In this document: positions 1 through 9,340 of the stretch, in pieces
Numbering within the stretch: position 1 is the stretch's first letter
Layout: every line of letters starts with the position of its first letter
Assembly: GCF_000429305.1 (NCBI RefSeq)
Contig: NZ_AUBP01000031.1
Coordinates: 1 to 64,000 of the forward strand
Direction: 5' to 3'
DNA: 64,000 bases
Origin: Desulfovibrio inopinatus DSM 10711
GTDB taxonomy: Bacteria; Desulfobacterota; Desulfovibrionia; Desulfovibrionales; Desulfovibrionaceae
The notes under the pieces: model-generated
Database searches by the model: none
What the model was told of the DNA's origin: nothing
What the model saw: only the letters and a program-made list of their open reading frames with translations
Made by a program: the position numbers and the translations under genes

Positions 1-248
1 CGTTCAATAGCGGCCTCAAGCCCCTGCTCTACAAATCTTTTTTTTAAGTGCTCAAGGCTACGAGTGGTCACTCCCAAGGCTTCAGCGACCTTAGCGACAA
101 CCCACTTGGGGCCATGTTCTCCTGCGTCGAGAAGGAGCAATGCACGCCCGTAAAGCACAGTACGCGCAGCCCTTTTTCCCTTAGATGATATTGCCTCAAG
201 CTCAGCTCGTTCTTCCTGGGTCAGTGTCACTTTGTAGCGCGGCGCCAT
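1..248 (-). CDS. IS630-type transposase, N-terminal part (runs off window)
   Basis: Reading the minus strand from an ATG at 248 gives MAPRYKVTLTQEERAELEAI followed by a helix-turn-helix region (WVVAKVAEALGVTTRSLEHLKKRF). This is the N-terminal DNA-binding half typical of IS630-family transposases. A purine-rich AGAAGGAGAAGG precedes the ATG and would serve as ribosome binding site. The DDE catalytic part would lie beyond base 1, so it cannot be judged whether the element is intact. I did not identify a terminal inverted repeat with confidence in the AT-rich stretch just upstream of the start. Confidence 0.75.
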   Translation of the reverse strand, partial: MAPRYKVTLTQEERAELEAISSKGKRAARTVLYGRALLLLDAGEHGPKWVVAKVAEALGVTTRSLEHLKKRFVEQGLEAAIE

Positions 249-755
249 TCCTTCTCCTTCTTAGTGAAGAGAGAATAGCCTATTGCAATACAAATGCGAA
301 GACTTAAATTTTACGATGTACTAGTCTTCATTTTTCATTTTGCCCGGTGATGGCCCTGCACAATAATATTGTTGATCTACATTGTGCAATTTATTCTTTT
401 TGAATTCCGGTTTGAATAGTGAAAAAGTATTGATAATATTGAACAAAGATTTAAGAAGATAACAAGTATGTGTTGTGTCTGTTGCTCGATGTCGGCAAAA
501 ATATGAGTTCCTCCAACGTCATATCGTCGCAGTCGTTACACCGAGAATATTTTCGACTGTCGCAGTATAATACAGGGGGCCGCGATAATGATAAAGTTAT
601 TGAATAACTATATGATGGGGATAGTGTTCAAAGGTAGTTTGAGTTTGTGCTGCAAGTTCGGTCGAGACATCGGCTCTATTCTTCGTCAAAAGAGAATAGA
701 GCCGTTTCTCGTAGCTAAAAATCGGGAGCATTATGATTTCAAGCGATCTAGCCGT
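249..755. other. gene-free AT-rich stretch
   Basis: No convincing gene. It lies between the transposase start and the end of the nucleoside hydrolase gene. The only structure I see is a perfect 12-bp inverted repeat at 671-704 (listed separately). One end of the insertion element should lie near its left side. Confidence 0.5.
671..704. terminator. 12-bp stem-loop
   Basis: Arms CGGCTCTATTCT (671-682) and AGAATAGAGCCG (693-704) are perfectly complementary around a 10-base loop. It sits about 50 bases beyond the stop of the minus-strand nucleoside hydrolase gene, so a transcription terminator is likely. Neither flank has a long T run, so efficiency is uncertain. Confidence 0.5.
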
Positions 756-1862
756 TTAATTATTGTTCAATACCGCCGCAAAATCTTTTGCAAACAGATA
801 GTTGGAAACCCCCTGGATGACGCGGATTTTGCGTGATCCGTTGTCGACGTGAATGAGGCGACCGCAGGTGTCGTGTTCTTCGGATTCCTGGATATCAACG
901 TCGAGATAGACCGAGACGTATTCGTAGTTCTTCAGACCGTGTGCCATGACCATGGTTGCGAGAGGATCGAAAATAGGCACGGGGATGCCTTCTTTATGCG
1001 GTCCGACTTTTTCTGTCAGAATATTTTTTGCCAGTTGCGAAATCGAATCATTGCCTTTGATGGTGTTGACGACTTTTGGAGACAATAGAACGTAGTCACA
1101 AGCATCAAGAGGAATCAATGTGAGCGGAATTTTTGATTCGAACACCGTTTTTGCGGCCAAAGGGTCGACAAATATATTCCATTCGGCGCGATAGTTTTGT
1201 CCATAGACAGGCCCTTGATCCCATGATTTTCGGGCATTGTTGAGCAGGGCAACGTTGCCATCGACAAAAATGGCTCCAGCCATGGCATAGACGTTTTTGA
1301 TCATATCAATTTTTGTATCAGGGTATTCTTTCAACATCATGGCGAGGTTGGTGAATCCGCCGAGACATAAAATAGTCACGGGCTCTTTGGTTGTGTTCAA
1401 CAGGTCGGAGAGGAGTTTCCAAGCCGGCCTCGGATCGAGCTTGACGTCTATCGTCGGATTGATTGTTCCCAAGAGCCCCATCAGGTCGTTCATATCGTTG
1501 CGAAAGTTTTGTGGGAATATATGGTCGAACTTCATCGGGGTACTTGTCCCGGCACTTACGGGAACGTGAGCGCGATCTCCCAAGTCCATCAAACTTCGAG
1601 CAATAACCCTGCCCCATCGCAAATTCGTTTCACCGCAGCCAGTAACGGACATTCCGATGATTTCGATATCGGGTCGTTTCATCAGATACAATGTCGATAA
1701 GGTGTCATCCCACCCCATATCTGTATCGATAATGATTTTTTTCTTTGGCTTGTGCGGTGACGTTTTTTCTTGGGGAGATGCATGGTATGCCGATTGTTTC
1801 GCGAGCGATAGGGAGGGGCAACAAACAAGAACACAGAGTGCAAGAATCAGAGATAATTTCAT
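756..1862 (-). CDS. secreted inosine-uridine-type nucleoside hydrolase
   Basis: 368 residues. An N-terminal signal peptide (MKLSLILALCVLVCCPSLSLA) is followed by the nucleoside hydrolase fold. The calcium/substrate motif IIIDTDMGWDDTLS near residues 43-56 is the family hallmark (DxDxxxDD), and there is a second conserved stretch around FVDPLAAKTVF. Family members cleave the N-glycosidic bond of nucleosides to give ribose and base. With a signal peptide this one should act in the periplasm, scavenging nucleosides. It stands alone: the next gene (2264) runs divergently. The exact nucleoside specificity cannot be read from the sequence. Confidence 0.85.
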   Translation of the reverse strand: MKLSLILALCVLVCCPSLSLAKQSAYHASPQEKTSPHKPKKKIIIDTDMGWDDTLSTLYLMKRPDIEIIGMSVTGCGETNLRWGRVIARSLMDLGDRAHVPVSAGTSTPMKFDHIFPQNFRNDMNDLMGLLGTINPTIDVKLDPRPAWKLLSDLLNTTKEPVTILCLGGFTNLAMMLKEYPDTKIDMIKNVYAMAGAIFVDGNVALLNNARKSWDQGPVYGQNYRAEWNIFVDPLAAKTVFESKIPLTLIPLDACDYVLLSPKVVNTIKGNDSISQLAKNILTEKVGPHKEGIPVPIFDPLATMVMAHGLKNYEYVSVYLDVDIQESEEHDTCGRLIHVDNGSRKIRVIQGVSNYLFAKDFAAVLNNN

Positions 1863-2156
1863 ACTGTTTTCCTTCAGAAATGTTGAAGTTAATATTGTAT
1901 GTCCATATGATATATGTTTCTTTCGTCTTATTAGTATGATGGTTCATTTATGAGCTTCAGTATGACGTTTCAATTTTATGCACTATTGATCATATTCCAT
2001 ATGGTCAATAAATTATATTGTCGATAGGAGATCATGAAAACTGTCTCCAATTCGATTGTATAGGGGGGCGAGACGAGTGTGTATTCCTTGGGGGATTTGA
2101 GAAAAAATTTTAAGAAATGATTTTTTCTTACAACACATAAAGAGAATGATGATGGA

Positions 2157-2267
2157 ATGTCGTGTCAAAATTGTGCTAACGCCTGTGATGAACCCATGTG
2201 GAAATGCGAACCGAATGGCATGACAGAGGACAATATCACTTCAACGGGTAGAGGGAGGCGTGTATGA
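2157..2267 (+). CDS. possible 36-residue cysteine-rich peptide, overlapping next gene
   Basis: ATG at 2157 opens a 36-codon frame beginning MSCQNCANACDEPMWKC and ending RGRRV. Its TGA overlaps the ATG of the decarboxylase-like gene (ATGA at 2264-2267). Four cysteines fall in 15 residues (CxxCxxxC then Cx6C), a metal- or cluster-binding pattern. The ribosome site is only moderate (AAAGAGA about 12 bases upstream). The overlap with the downstream start suggests translational coupling. There is no recognised family, and it may be chance. Confidence 0.3.
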   Translation: MSCQNCANACDEPMWKCEPNGMTEDNITSTGRGRRV

Positions 2268-3619
2268 AAAGGCGTTTGTGGTTGGCTGGTGTCGTTGGCA
2301 CATTGTGTCTGGTGTTGATTGCTGTTTCGGTGCCGCCTGTTTGGGCGGATACGCCAGCGGCATCACCACCGTATCAGGTGGGGAAGTGGCTTCCGTCGGA
2401 TCAACACACGTTGGACGAATGGAAAGCAAAGCTCATTCAGGAAACAGAAGCCGAGACGGTACAACGTCCACTGTTGCCTGTCATTCGAGACTTCAAAAGA
2501 CTGATTGAAAGAGATCCTCAACTCTTCATGCTGTTTACTGAGATGTTCAATCAGGTTCCCCGCACGCCGGAATATGCCAATGATCCCACCGGCAGTCCGC
2601 AAATTCGAAATTATCACCAGATGTTGCAGTTGATGAATGTTATTTTGACACAGGCACCGGAATTCAACACAACCGGCTTGGTTGGGTTTCCCGTTAATGC
2701 GATTTTGGATTGGCCTATGGGCACGCAGGCTGGGTCCGTGGCCTTTTTGAATACAAAAGTGAATCGCCAGTTGAAGAAGATTCTTAATCAATGGGCTGTG
2801 TTCCTTGAATCCCCTGATTCACGCTACGTATTGAGCGATGACCCTGAACACGGTTGGTTCGGTCGGGATGCCCAAAAAGCGATGCCGACCTTTGTGGACG
2901 ACTTTATCTGCGATCCCAAGGCGCCATATTATGGATTTACGTCATGGGATGACTTTTTCACTCGCCAGTTTCGCGAAGGACGGCGTCCCGTGGCCGAGCC
3001 TGAGAATGATGCTGTGGTGGCCAATGCGTGCGAGTCTGCGCCGTATCGTCTGGCAACGAACGTTAAATTTCGTGACACGTTTTGGATCAAAGGTCAGCCG
3101 TATTCTTTGACCCACATGTTCGGCGGCGATCCCATGGCAAAGCAGTTTGTGGGCGGAACCATCTATCAAGCGTTCCTCAGTGCATTGAGTTATCACCGTT
3201 GGCATAGCCCGGTCAGTGGACGGGTGGTACGAACCAAACTGCTGGATGGGTCCTATTATGCCGAAGCACAAAGCGAAGGCTTTGACCCGGCCGGCCCCAA
3301 TATGTCGCAAGGCTATATCACCAATGTCGCCGCCCGCGCCTTGGTTTGCATCGACGCCGATAACCCGGATATCGGCCTGATGTGTACGATGTTCGTCGGT
3401 ATGGCCGAAGTCTCGTCCAACGAAGTCACGGTCTACGAAGGCCAACACGTCAACAAGGGCGATCAACTCGGCATGTTCCACTTCGGTGGCTCCACCCATA
3501 CCCTCATGTTCCGCCCCGGTGTCGAACTCGACTTCGACCTGCACGGTCAAGAGCCAGGTTTGGACTCCCACAATATCCCGGTACGCGCTAAAATTGCGAC
3601 GGTGAAAACGGGGACATGA
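2264..3619 (+). CDS. secreted phosphatidylserine decarboxylase-like protein
   Basis: 451 residues, with a strong ribosome site (GAGGGAGG) before ATG 2264. A cleavable signal peptide (MKRRLWLAGVVGTLCLVLIA... ending VWA) is followed by an alpha-helical N-terminal region and then the phosphatidylserine decarboxylase domain. The self-cleavage motif HFGGSTHTLMF contains the serine (S410) that becomes the pyruvoyl group, and SYHRWHSPVSG supplies the conserved histidines (H311, H314). Known family members make phosphatidylethanolamine at the inner membrane or decarboxylate amino-acid-type substrates. A signal peptide without a membrane anchor is unusual and points to a periplasmic enzyme, substrate unknown. 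A clear terminator follows. Confidence 0.75.
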   Translation: MKRRLWLAGVVGTLCLVLIAVSVPPVWADTPAASPPYQVGKWLPSDQHTLDEWKAKLIQETEAETVQRPLLPVIRDFKRLIERDPQLFMLFTEMFNQVPRTPEYANDPTGSPQIRNYHQMLQLMNVILTQAPEFNTTGLVGFPVNAILDWPMGTQAGSVAFLNTKVNRQLKKILNQWAVFLESPDSRYVLSDDPEHGWFGRDAQKAMPTFVDDFICDPKAPYYGFTSWDDFFTRQFREGRRPVAEPENDAVVANACESAPYRLATNVKFRDTFWIKGQPYSLTHMFGGDPMAKQFVGGTIYQAFLSALSYHRWHSPVSGRVVRTKLLDGSYYAEAQSEGFDPAGPNMSQGYITNVAARALVCIDADNPDIGLMCTMFVGMAEVSSNEVTVYEGQHVNKGDQLGMFHFGGSTHTLMFRPGVELDFDLHGQEPGLDSHNIPVRAKIATVKTGT

Positions 3620-3697
3620 CACCTGAGCGTATACCGTCAACTCAAAAGAGGCAGGCATCACGTTTTGTGTAGTATTATACCCTTTATGAAAACAGAG

Positions 3698-3724
3698 CGG
3701 CCGCTTTATGCGGCCGTTTTTTTA
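3698..3724 (+). terminator. rho-independent terminator
   Basis: CGGCCGC-TTTAT-GCGGCCG hairpin followed by seven T residues, 80 bases after the decarboxylase-like gene. Confidence 0.85.
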
Positions 3725-3885
3725 TTGGGAGAGTACAGATAAAGACTAGATTATTAACCTTGAAGAAATATAAATTTAGATTTATATTCTATGACATTTT
3801 TATTTATGTGTAAAATTGATAGTTTTTATCGTGTGTTTTTTTGTGTAATCAATTTGTTCTATGCTTTAGGTGTTGTGAGGTAAAA

Positions 3886-5358
3886 GTGAGTTACGGCATG
3901 AGTTTGATCTATGATTATCTTGCAAATCATGGACCTAATATTTGTACATATTTGGGGACTATTCCTCTCGTTGTAAGTATAGTGAAAAAATTCAAATCAC
4001 GAAGCTCTACGATACGAATGAGCTATACAAATGTTCATTTAGATAGACTACAAAAAGAAATTGAAAAATTGTCGCGTGATCAATTGGGTGGGGAGCGACG
4101 CATTTCAGACAATATTATTTCCCCTAGGCTTTTTTTGAAGAAAATAATTGATGAAGGTCATGTTGCTGATATTTACGACTTGTGCGAGGATTATATAAAG
4201 TCAACATGTGATTTGTCTGTCTGTAAAAACAATATCAAATATGGAGAACTAAAAGAAAAATCAAAATCATTTCAGCTTTCTTCTCAAGATGTATTTGATA
4301 CGTATATGACAACTTTAATCCCTCTTTTTTCTATTGTTATTTTCGATACACCTAGTGCTACTGAATTGCTTATTCTCAAAGAGTTGAGTTCCATCCAAGA
4401 GCTTCTGATCAATAGTGGTATAGGTAAAGACTACGAATTTTTTGAAAATAACTTGTCGTCTGTAATATCAGTGATAACGAATTGGAAAGAAATTGAATTA
4501 TTTAAAGGCGAAAGTAATGACCATGAAGAGCGGGTTAGAGTGTTGTGTTATTCTTTGTTGATGATTTGCGAACGACGTATCCAGGACATCATAAAAAGAT
4601 CTGCGTCGAAACTCATTCATGATAACATCGAACAGAATTGCTTTGCATTGTTTCGTAATTTTATTAGCCATGAAGAAAACACATTTACAGAAATTTCAGA
4701 TGCAATACTGAGTTCAGTAAGAGAGTTACGAAAGAATAATATGCCCATGGATGATAGGTTGAGGAGTGATATCATTGGTCTTATTCTTTTGATTGGCCTC
4801 CTGAAAGAGAAGAGTATTAACAATAATGTTGTCAAATTATGTGTAAATGGTTGTGAGAAAAGCCATTATGAATGTCAGTTTCATAGTAAAAAATTGGTTG
4901 ATTTAGATGTGATTATCTCATTTTTTTTGCCAAAGAGAATTGATATCAATAATATTGATGAATATTATTCTGAAGTATCTTGTATTGAGGGTGGGATTGG
5001 AGATAAAAGTAGTATAGATGATTTTTCGTATCCTGAGACAATTACAGCAGTGATGAATGCTTTTTTCTTAACAGAGAACAATGAACGTAAAATTGTTTCT
5101 ATTTATCAAGATGCTATTGATGATGTTACTGATAGATCTCGAAGGATTTTAAAAGATGATGTGCCGAGTTATCTGATTGCTGTCCTTCCTTATTATGTGG
5201 GAGATAGCGCCATAGAAAAACTTGTGTCTATATTTCCTAGTGTTGTTATTGTTAGAAGAATGAAGGGAGATAATCACCTTTGTTTATTAAATGAGAAATT
5301 TATTCGGCAATTTTCAAAAGACATTAACGCAGATTTAAAAGTTAAAGGTATAGAATGA
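3886..5358 (+). CDS. unknown AT-rich protein, first gene of MoxR/lectin-fold operon
   Basis: 490 residues if started at GTG 3886, which has GTGAGG five bases upstream. An upstream TTG at 3841 has no ribosome site. I do not recognise a family. Near the N-terminus there is a short hydrophobic segment (TYLGTIPLVVSIV) that could be a membrane anchor, followed by a largely helical, charged body. Base composition is clearly more AT-rich than its neighbours, suggesting separate acquisition. Its TGA overlaps the ATG of the MoxR gene (ATGA), so the two are translationally coupled. Position suggests it is the system-specific partner or effector of the ATPase; that is inference only. Confidence 0.75.
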   Translation: MSYGMSLIYDYLANHGPNICTYLGTIPLVVSIVKKFKSRSSTIRMSYTNVHLDRLQKEIEKLSRDQLGGERRISDNIISPRLFLKKIIDEGHVADIYDLCEDYIKSTCDLSVCKNNIKYGELKEKSKSFQLSSQDVFDTYMTTLIPLFSIVIFDTPSATELLILKELSSIQELLINSGIGKDYEFFENNLSSVISVITNWKEIELFKGESNDHEERVRVLCYSLLMICERRIQDIIKRSASKLIHDNIEQNCFALFRNFISHEENTFTEISDAILSSVRELRKNNMPMDDRLRSDIIGLILLIGLLKEKSINNNVVKLCVNGCEKSHYECQFHSKKLVDLDVIISFFLPKRIDINNIDEYYSEVSCIEGGIGDKSSIDDFSYPETITAVMNAFFLTENNERKIVSIYQDAIDDVTDRSRRILKDDVPSYLIAVLPYYVGDSAIEKLVSIFPSVVIVRRMKGDNHLCLLNEKFIRQFSKDINADLKVKGIE

Positions 5359-6326
5359 AAACAATTCAAGAGAATATACGGCAACATAATTCTGAAAATA
5401 TGTCTTATTCCGGATTCAGCCAATACCAATGGGATGAAAATCACAAATTTGCCGTACAAGCTGCATTGGCAGCGAACCGCCCTTTGCTTGTTCGGGGCGA
5501 ACCGGGGGTTGGGAAAAGTTCTCTTGCACGGGCTGCCGCAATCGAGTTGCAGCGGCATTGTATTGCTGAAGTCGTGACGGCCAAAACCGAACCGAATGAC
5601 CTGCTGTGGCAGTTTGATGGCGTGCGACGTTTGGGAGACGCAACCGCGGTTTGCAATATAGACCAGAAGCAGGTCGCTGAGCTCTTGGATAGAAAAAAGT
5701 ATACTTCTCCTGGTGTGCTGTGGTGGGCTTTTCAGCCGAAACAGGCATACGACCAATTTATACAATGCCCAACAGGGGCGTGTCCGTCCTCGAAAGTGAG
5801 GGAACGTGTCGCGCCGGGGACTGACACGACCGGCTGGGTCGTGCTCATTGATGAAATCGATAAGGCTGATGCGGATGTTCCCAATTCCTTGTTGGGCGCG
5901 TTGGCCGATCAAGAATTTCAAGTACCTGGTTTTGATGTTCCCATTCAGCAAGCCTCTGTTAAGCCTCCGCTTATCATTATCACCACCAATGAAGAACGCG
6001 AGTTGCCCCCGGCGTTTTTGCGGCGGTGTTTTGTTTTGCACATGGATTTCCCCAACGAGGATCAAAAGACGTGGCTCAAGGATCGTGCACGGAAACACAC
6101 GACTACTGTTTCTGATGACGTCATGAACACAATGGCCGACATGCTGTTGACGGCACGTGAACATGCACAAGGTTGTCATACCCCAGGATTGGCCGAGTAT
6201 ATCGATTTTGTATGTGCGTATGAAAAATTGCTTGAAGCAGAACACCAGAAATCAAATGGACTGGATGGGGCTGCAATTTTAAAACGCATTGCTTCGTTCA
6301 CATTACACAAAAACGCTCGCCGTTAA
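5355..6326 (+). CDS. MoxR-family AAA+ ATPase
   Basis: 323 residues. Walker A GEPGVGKSS (48-56), Walker B VLIDEIDKAD (163-172), sensor-1 TTNEERELPPAFLRR (210-224) with the arginine finger in its end. This is a compact MoxR-type AAA+ protein of the kind found with vWA-domain partners as chaperone-like remodelling machines. It starts inside the stop codon of the preceding gene, and the next gene begins two bases after its stop, so all three are one translation unit. The downstream partner has a vWA-like segment, which fits the usual MoxR-vWA pairing. MoxR ATPases are also core parts of NTP-dependent bacterial conflict systems with lectin-fold proteins. Confidence 0.9.
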   Translation: MKTIQENIRQHNSENMSYSGFSQYQWDENHKFAVQAALAANRPLLVRGEPGVGKSSLARAAAIELQRHCIAEVVTAKTEPNDLLWQFDGVRRLGDATAVCNIDQKQVAELLDRKKYTSPGVLWWAFQPKQAYDQFIQCPTGACPSSKVRERVAPGTDTTGWVVLIDEIDKADADVPNSLLGALADQEFQVPGFDVPIQQASVKPPLIIITTNEERELPPAFLRRCFVLHMDFPNEDQKTWLKDRARKHTTTVSDDVMNTMADMLLTAREHAQGCHTPGLAEYIDFVCAYEKLLEAEHQKSNGLDGAAILKRIASFTLHKNARR

Positions 6327-6328
6327 TC

Positions 6329-9148
6329 ATGGGCAACCCTACGTCTGGTCGAAACCATGCCGCTGTCGGGTTTAGCGATCTGGTTCGCCTGTTACAGGCA
6401 TTTCCCGATGAAGAAGAGCGTATTGCCGCCTTGTTGGGGTATACGTATACGGCTCCGGCTCCCAAGGGACAATCTTTTGTAGACGGAGAGATAGCTTTAC
6501 ATGGGACTTCAACAGCGACGATGGCTGGACACGTTGAGTCCGAATCTTCTCCACCCCTCATGCCGCATTTCTGGCATGTCAAAGAGCGCGAACGCAAGGC
6601 GACCACACACGATTCATTCCCAACAGATCTCCCCAAACTCGCCGAACTCCCCGATATCAGAACGAACGTTTCTCCGCCGTTTTCTCCCATCGTCCCGTGG
6701 GCTGGATTGTGGCCGTTTCTCAAACGTGTGTTGTGTGGCGAGCAGCATTCGCGCGAACCGGACGTGGAAGAGGCCGTACAGCACATCGCCCGCGGAGAGT
6801 TCCTGACGCATATTCCACGAAAAACACGTTCTACGTGGGCGGATCGGGCGCGTGTTGTGGTGGATAACTCGCCGCGACTTTTCCCGTTTTGGGGGGATTT
6901 CAATCAGGTGGTCGATGGTCTCACCGCTTGTCTCGGGACGTTTCGCCTTAGGGTTTCGCGTTTGAAATCCGGGCCGTTTGGTCTGGACTATGATCCGCAC
7001 ACTCTGTCACATACTCCTTTTGATCCTCGTCCATTTGATGTGCCGCTGCTTATTCTTTCCGACCTTGGGGTCTATGGTGGGGAAGAGGAAAAAGAAGCAT
7101 GGCGTCGATTTGGTGTTATGCTGCAGAAACAGGGCGTCCGTCCTGTTGTGCTGACTCCGGTTCCCAGCAGATTCTGGGATGCACGACATGATCATATCTT
7201 TCATAGAGTTGTTTGGGATGACACGGTCCCACGGCCTCGTTTGAACGGGCCACAAGCGCGTGAATCCGTCTCTACGGTGTCGGAGAGTGAGGATATCGAA
7301 ACGCTTCTTACACTCTGTTCGACTGCTGTACGAGTGGAGCCGCGACTGTTGCGCGCCTTGAGGAGGCTTATCCCCTTTGCCGATGTCGGGACCGAGGGGA
7401 TGGTGTGGAATCATGAAGCGGTTGATTCGACGTTTCTCGCCTTTTCATTTCAATGTGGAAACGATGAAACGTATAGAAAGAAGTTTGAGACGCTTGAGCC
7501 CTCTCTCTGCCGGAGTGCGACGCAATGTATCCGCCATTTTCATACGTTTTTGCCCCCGGAAGTCCAGATGGAAGAACGGCTTGCGCAATATGTGTTTCGT
7601 CCCGACAAGGACGATGACGCTTTTGACAGTGAATTGGTGCAGTTTCTCGGCTGGTTTCAAAACCAGCAGTCGGACATGGGGGACCCGGAGGCGGTGAAAG
7701 AATGGTTGCGGCGTGTTGGTTGGCGGCTATCGTCGCGGATTACAGGTATGCCGCAGGCGCAGTTTTTGCGCAGCAAATTTGTCGAGGCATTTCTCGAAGA
7801 AATTGCGCATGGGGGTGATCGACCGCCCGTCATGACCGAGCAAGATATTGCGAAGAGTACAGGGAGAGACGTCAAACCGATAACACCATGGCGAATTCTT
7901 CAGATCGGGGAGACGCTGGTCTTCAAGCAAGGCGACGACACAGAACAAGGCGAGTTTCCTTTGGGCTGTGTTTTGGCCCGGATTCGTGCGCGAGGCATGA
8001 TCACCGTATCGAAGGATGGGCGCGCAGTGCAGCATACGTTGAGCGACAGATATACTTTACCGCTTCCCGCGTATGGGCCGTTATCTGTGAGCACAGAGGG
8101 AGATACCGTTGTTTTCGATACAATGGAGAAACCGCCATGGGCGGAGGCGCTTTACCATGGGACACAGGATATTTTGTGGCCAGCTCAAAATGGTATGGCT
8201 GACTCTGCTTTCTTTGCACGTCTTCCTCTTAGTGATGCGACTATCAAGTGGACTTTTCCTGATGAGCGGATTGGTTTTTATGGCGTTGAACCGACTCGAA
8301 GTGAAGCAACAAGAAACAAACAATGCGGTCGATGGATAAATTTATCGCAAATTAAATATCTTAGTGTGCATGGAGTTCCTGACCTTTCTTGGACACAAGA
8401 GCACGGCATTGATCAATATGGCTTATGGGCGGCTTTTGAGGTGTCGGAAGTACGGCAGGTCATGCGCTGGATTCAGCCTGGACGTTTTCTCATGGGGTCG
8501 CCGGAGGATGAACCGGAACGGGGGGATGACGAAAGGCAACATGAAGTGGTTTTGACTGAGGGGTTTTGGTTGGCCGACACGACGTGTACACAAGAATTAT
8601 GGACAGCGGTCATGGGCAAGAATCCCAGTCATTTTACTCATGAGGCTGAATTACCGGTGGAGAAAGTCAGTTGGGAAGATTGCCAGGAGTTTTTGCAACA
8701 TATTAATGGACGGTATTCGAGATTAGAGTTGCAATTGCCCACGGAAGCGCAGTGGGAATACGCCTGTCGGGCTGGTACAGAAACTCCCTTTTCTTTTGGG
8801 GAGAATATCACTCCGGATCAAGTGAATTATAATAGTAACGTTCCATATCGTAATGGGAAAAAGGGGATAGACCGTGAGAAAACCGTTCCGGTAAAGGCGT
8901 TACCGTGCAATTCTTGGGGATTGTACCAGATGCACGGTAATGTGTGGGAATGGTGTGCTGACTGGTATGGCGAGTACCCAGAGAGTGTGATAACCAACCC
9001 CGGTGGTCCTGATGTGGGCGGGGACCGTGTCATTCGTGGTGGGACTTGGTTCTCCTACGCCGGGAACGTTCGTTCTGCGTTCCGCTACTGGGCCTGGCCG
9101 AATTCTCGCGACGACTCCGTAGGCTTTCGTTTTTTTCGAGGTCGATAA
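6329..9148 (+). CDS. vWA-like/SAV_2336-N-like fusion to formylglycine-enzyme (C-type lectin) fold; candidate DGR target
   Basis: 939 residues. N-terminal part (about 1-110) is low in features. A region at 173-285 (ARVVVDNSPRLFPFW ... VPLLILSDLGVYGG ... RPVVLTPVPSRFW) looks like a von Willebrand A-type fold with a partial metal site (DNS). This arrangement resembles proteins annotated as SAV_2336 N-terminal domain-related. Residues 695-939 form a formylglycine-generating-enzyme/C-type lectin fold (GRFLMGSPEDE ... PTEAQWEYACRAGT ... MHGNVWEWCADWYG ... RVIRGG ... VGFRFF). The catalytic cysteines expected near the C-terminus of true sulfatase-modifying enzymes are absent, so a binding role is likelier. 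The last 40 residues carry the variable-region pattern described in the findings. Third gene of the operon. Confidence 0.85.
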   Translation: MGNPTSGRNHAAVGFSDLVRLLQAFPDEEERIAALLGYTYTAPAPKGQSFVDGEIALHGTSTATMAGHVESESSPPLMPHFWHVKERERKATTHDSFPTDLPKLAELPDIRTNVSPPFSPIVPWAGLWPFLKRVLCGEQHSREPDVEEAVQHIARGEFLTHIPRKTRSTWADRARVVVDNSPRLFPFWGDFNQVVDGLTACLGTFRLRVSRLKSGPFGLDYDPHTLSHTPFDPRPFDVPLLILSDLGVYGGEEEKEAWRRFGVMLQKQGVRPVVLTPVPSRFWDARHDHIFHRVVWDDTVPRPRLNGPQARESVSTVSESEDIETLLTLCSTAVRVEPRLLRALRRLIPFADVGTEGMVWNHEAVDSTFLAFSFQCGNDETYRKKFETLEPSLCRSATQCIRHFHTFLPPEVQMEERLAQYVFRPDKDDDAFDSELVQFLGWFQNQQSDMGDPEAVKEWLRRVGWRLSSRITGMPQAQFLRSKFVEAFLEEIAHGGDRPPVMTEQDIAKSTGRDVKPITPWRILQIGETLVFKQGDDTEQGEFPLGCVLARIRARGMITVSKDGRAVQHTLSDRYTLPLPAYGPLSVSTEGDTVVFDTMEKPPWAEALYHGTQDILWPAQNGMADSAFFARLPLSDATIKWTFPDERIGFYGVEPTRSEATRNKQCGRWINLSQIKYLSVHGVPDLSWTQEHGIDQYGLWAAFEVSEVRQVMRWIQPGRFLMGSPEDEPERGDDERQHEVVLTEGFWLADTTCTQELWTAVMGKNPSHFTHEAELPVEKVSWEDCQEFLQHINGRYSRLELQLPTEAQWEYACRAGTETPFSFGENITPDQVNYNSNVPYRNGKKGIDREKTVPVKALPCNSWGLYQMHGNVWEWCADWYGEYPESVITNPGGPDVGGDRVIRGGTWFSYAGNVRSAFRYWAWPNSRDDSVGFRFFRGR
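9026..9142 (+). other. candidate DGR variable region 1 (VR1)
   Basis: Codons 900-938 of the fusion gene. Aligned without gaps to the second copy 1005 bases downstream, the first 31 codons differ at 14 bases in 12 codons, all at codon position 1 or 2 and none at position 3. The following 24 bases are identical. Ten of the 14 differences have A in one copy, and the other four can be explained by A changed in both. The target sits where known lectin-fold DGR targets vary. Confidence 0.65.
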
Positions 9149-9184
9149 GGCGCCGGAGGCGGGCATGAGGGGGAGGCTCTGGCG

Positions 9185-9207
9185 GTCCGGCCGCGGATGC
9201 GGCGGAC
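9185..9207 (+). other. GC-rich hairpin just downstream of VR1
   Basis: GTCC-(G)-GCCGC, loop GGAT, GCGGC-GGAC: nine base pairs with one bulge, about 37 bases after the stop. DGR targets often have a hairpin or cruciform shortly after the variable region. The core CCGC-GGAT-GCGG is kept after the second copy at 10201-10212. Confidence 0.45.
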
Positions 9208-9340
9208 AAGCAAGAGCCGGATTTATAGAATCTCTGCTTTTTCCCGGTTGCAGAACAGTACTGTGAGATTCGATAATGCAATATGCGTTTTTTTCTATTC
9301 CAGCATTGAGTGATTGACTGTGCGCGATAGGACACAAATC

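Noticed and set aside
588-836. Open frame of 82 codons
   Set aside because: No ribosome site, overlaps the antisense end of the nucleoside hydrolase gene and contains a hairpin.
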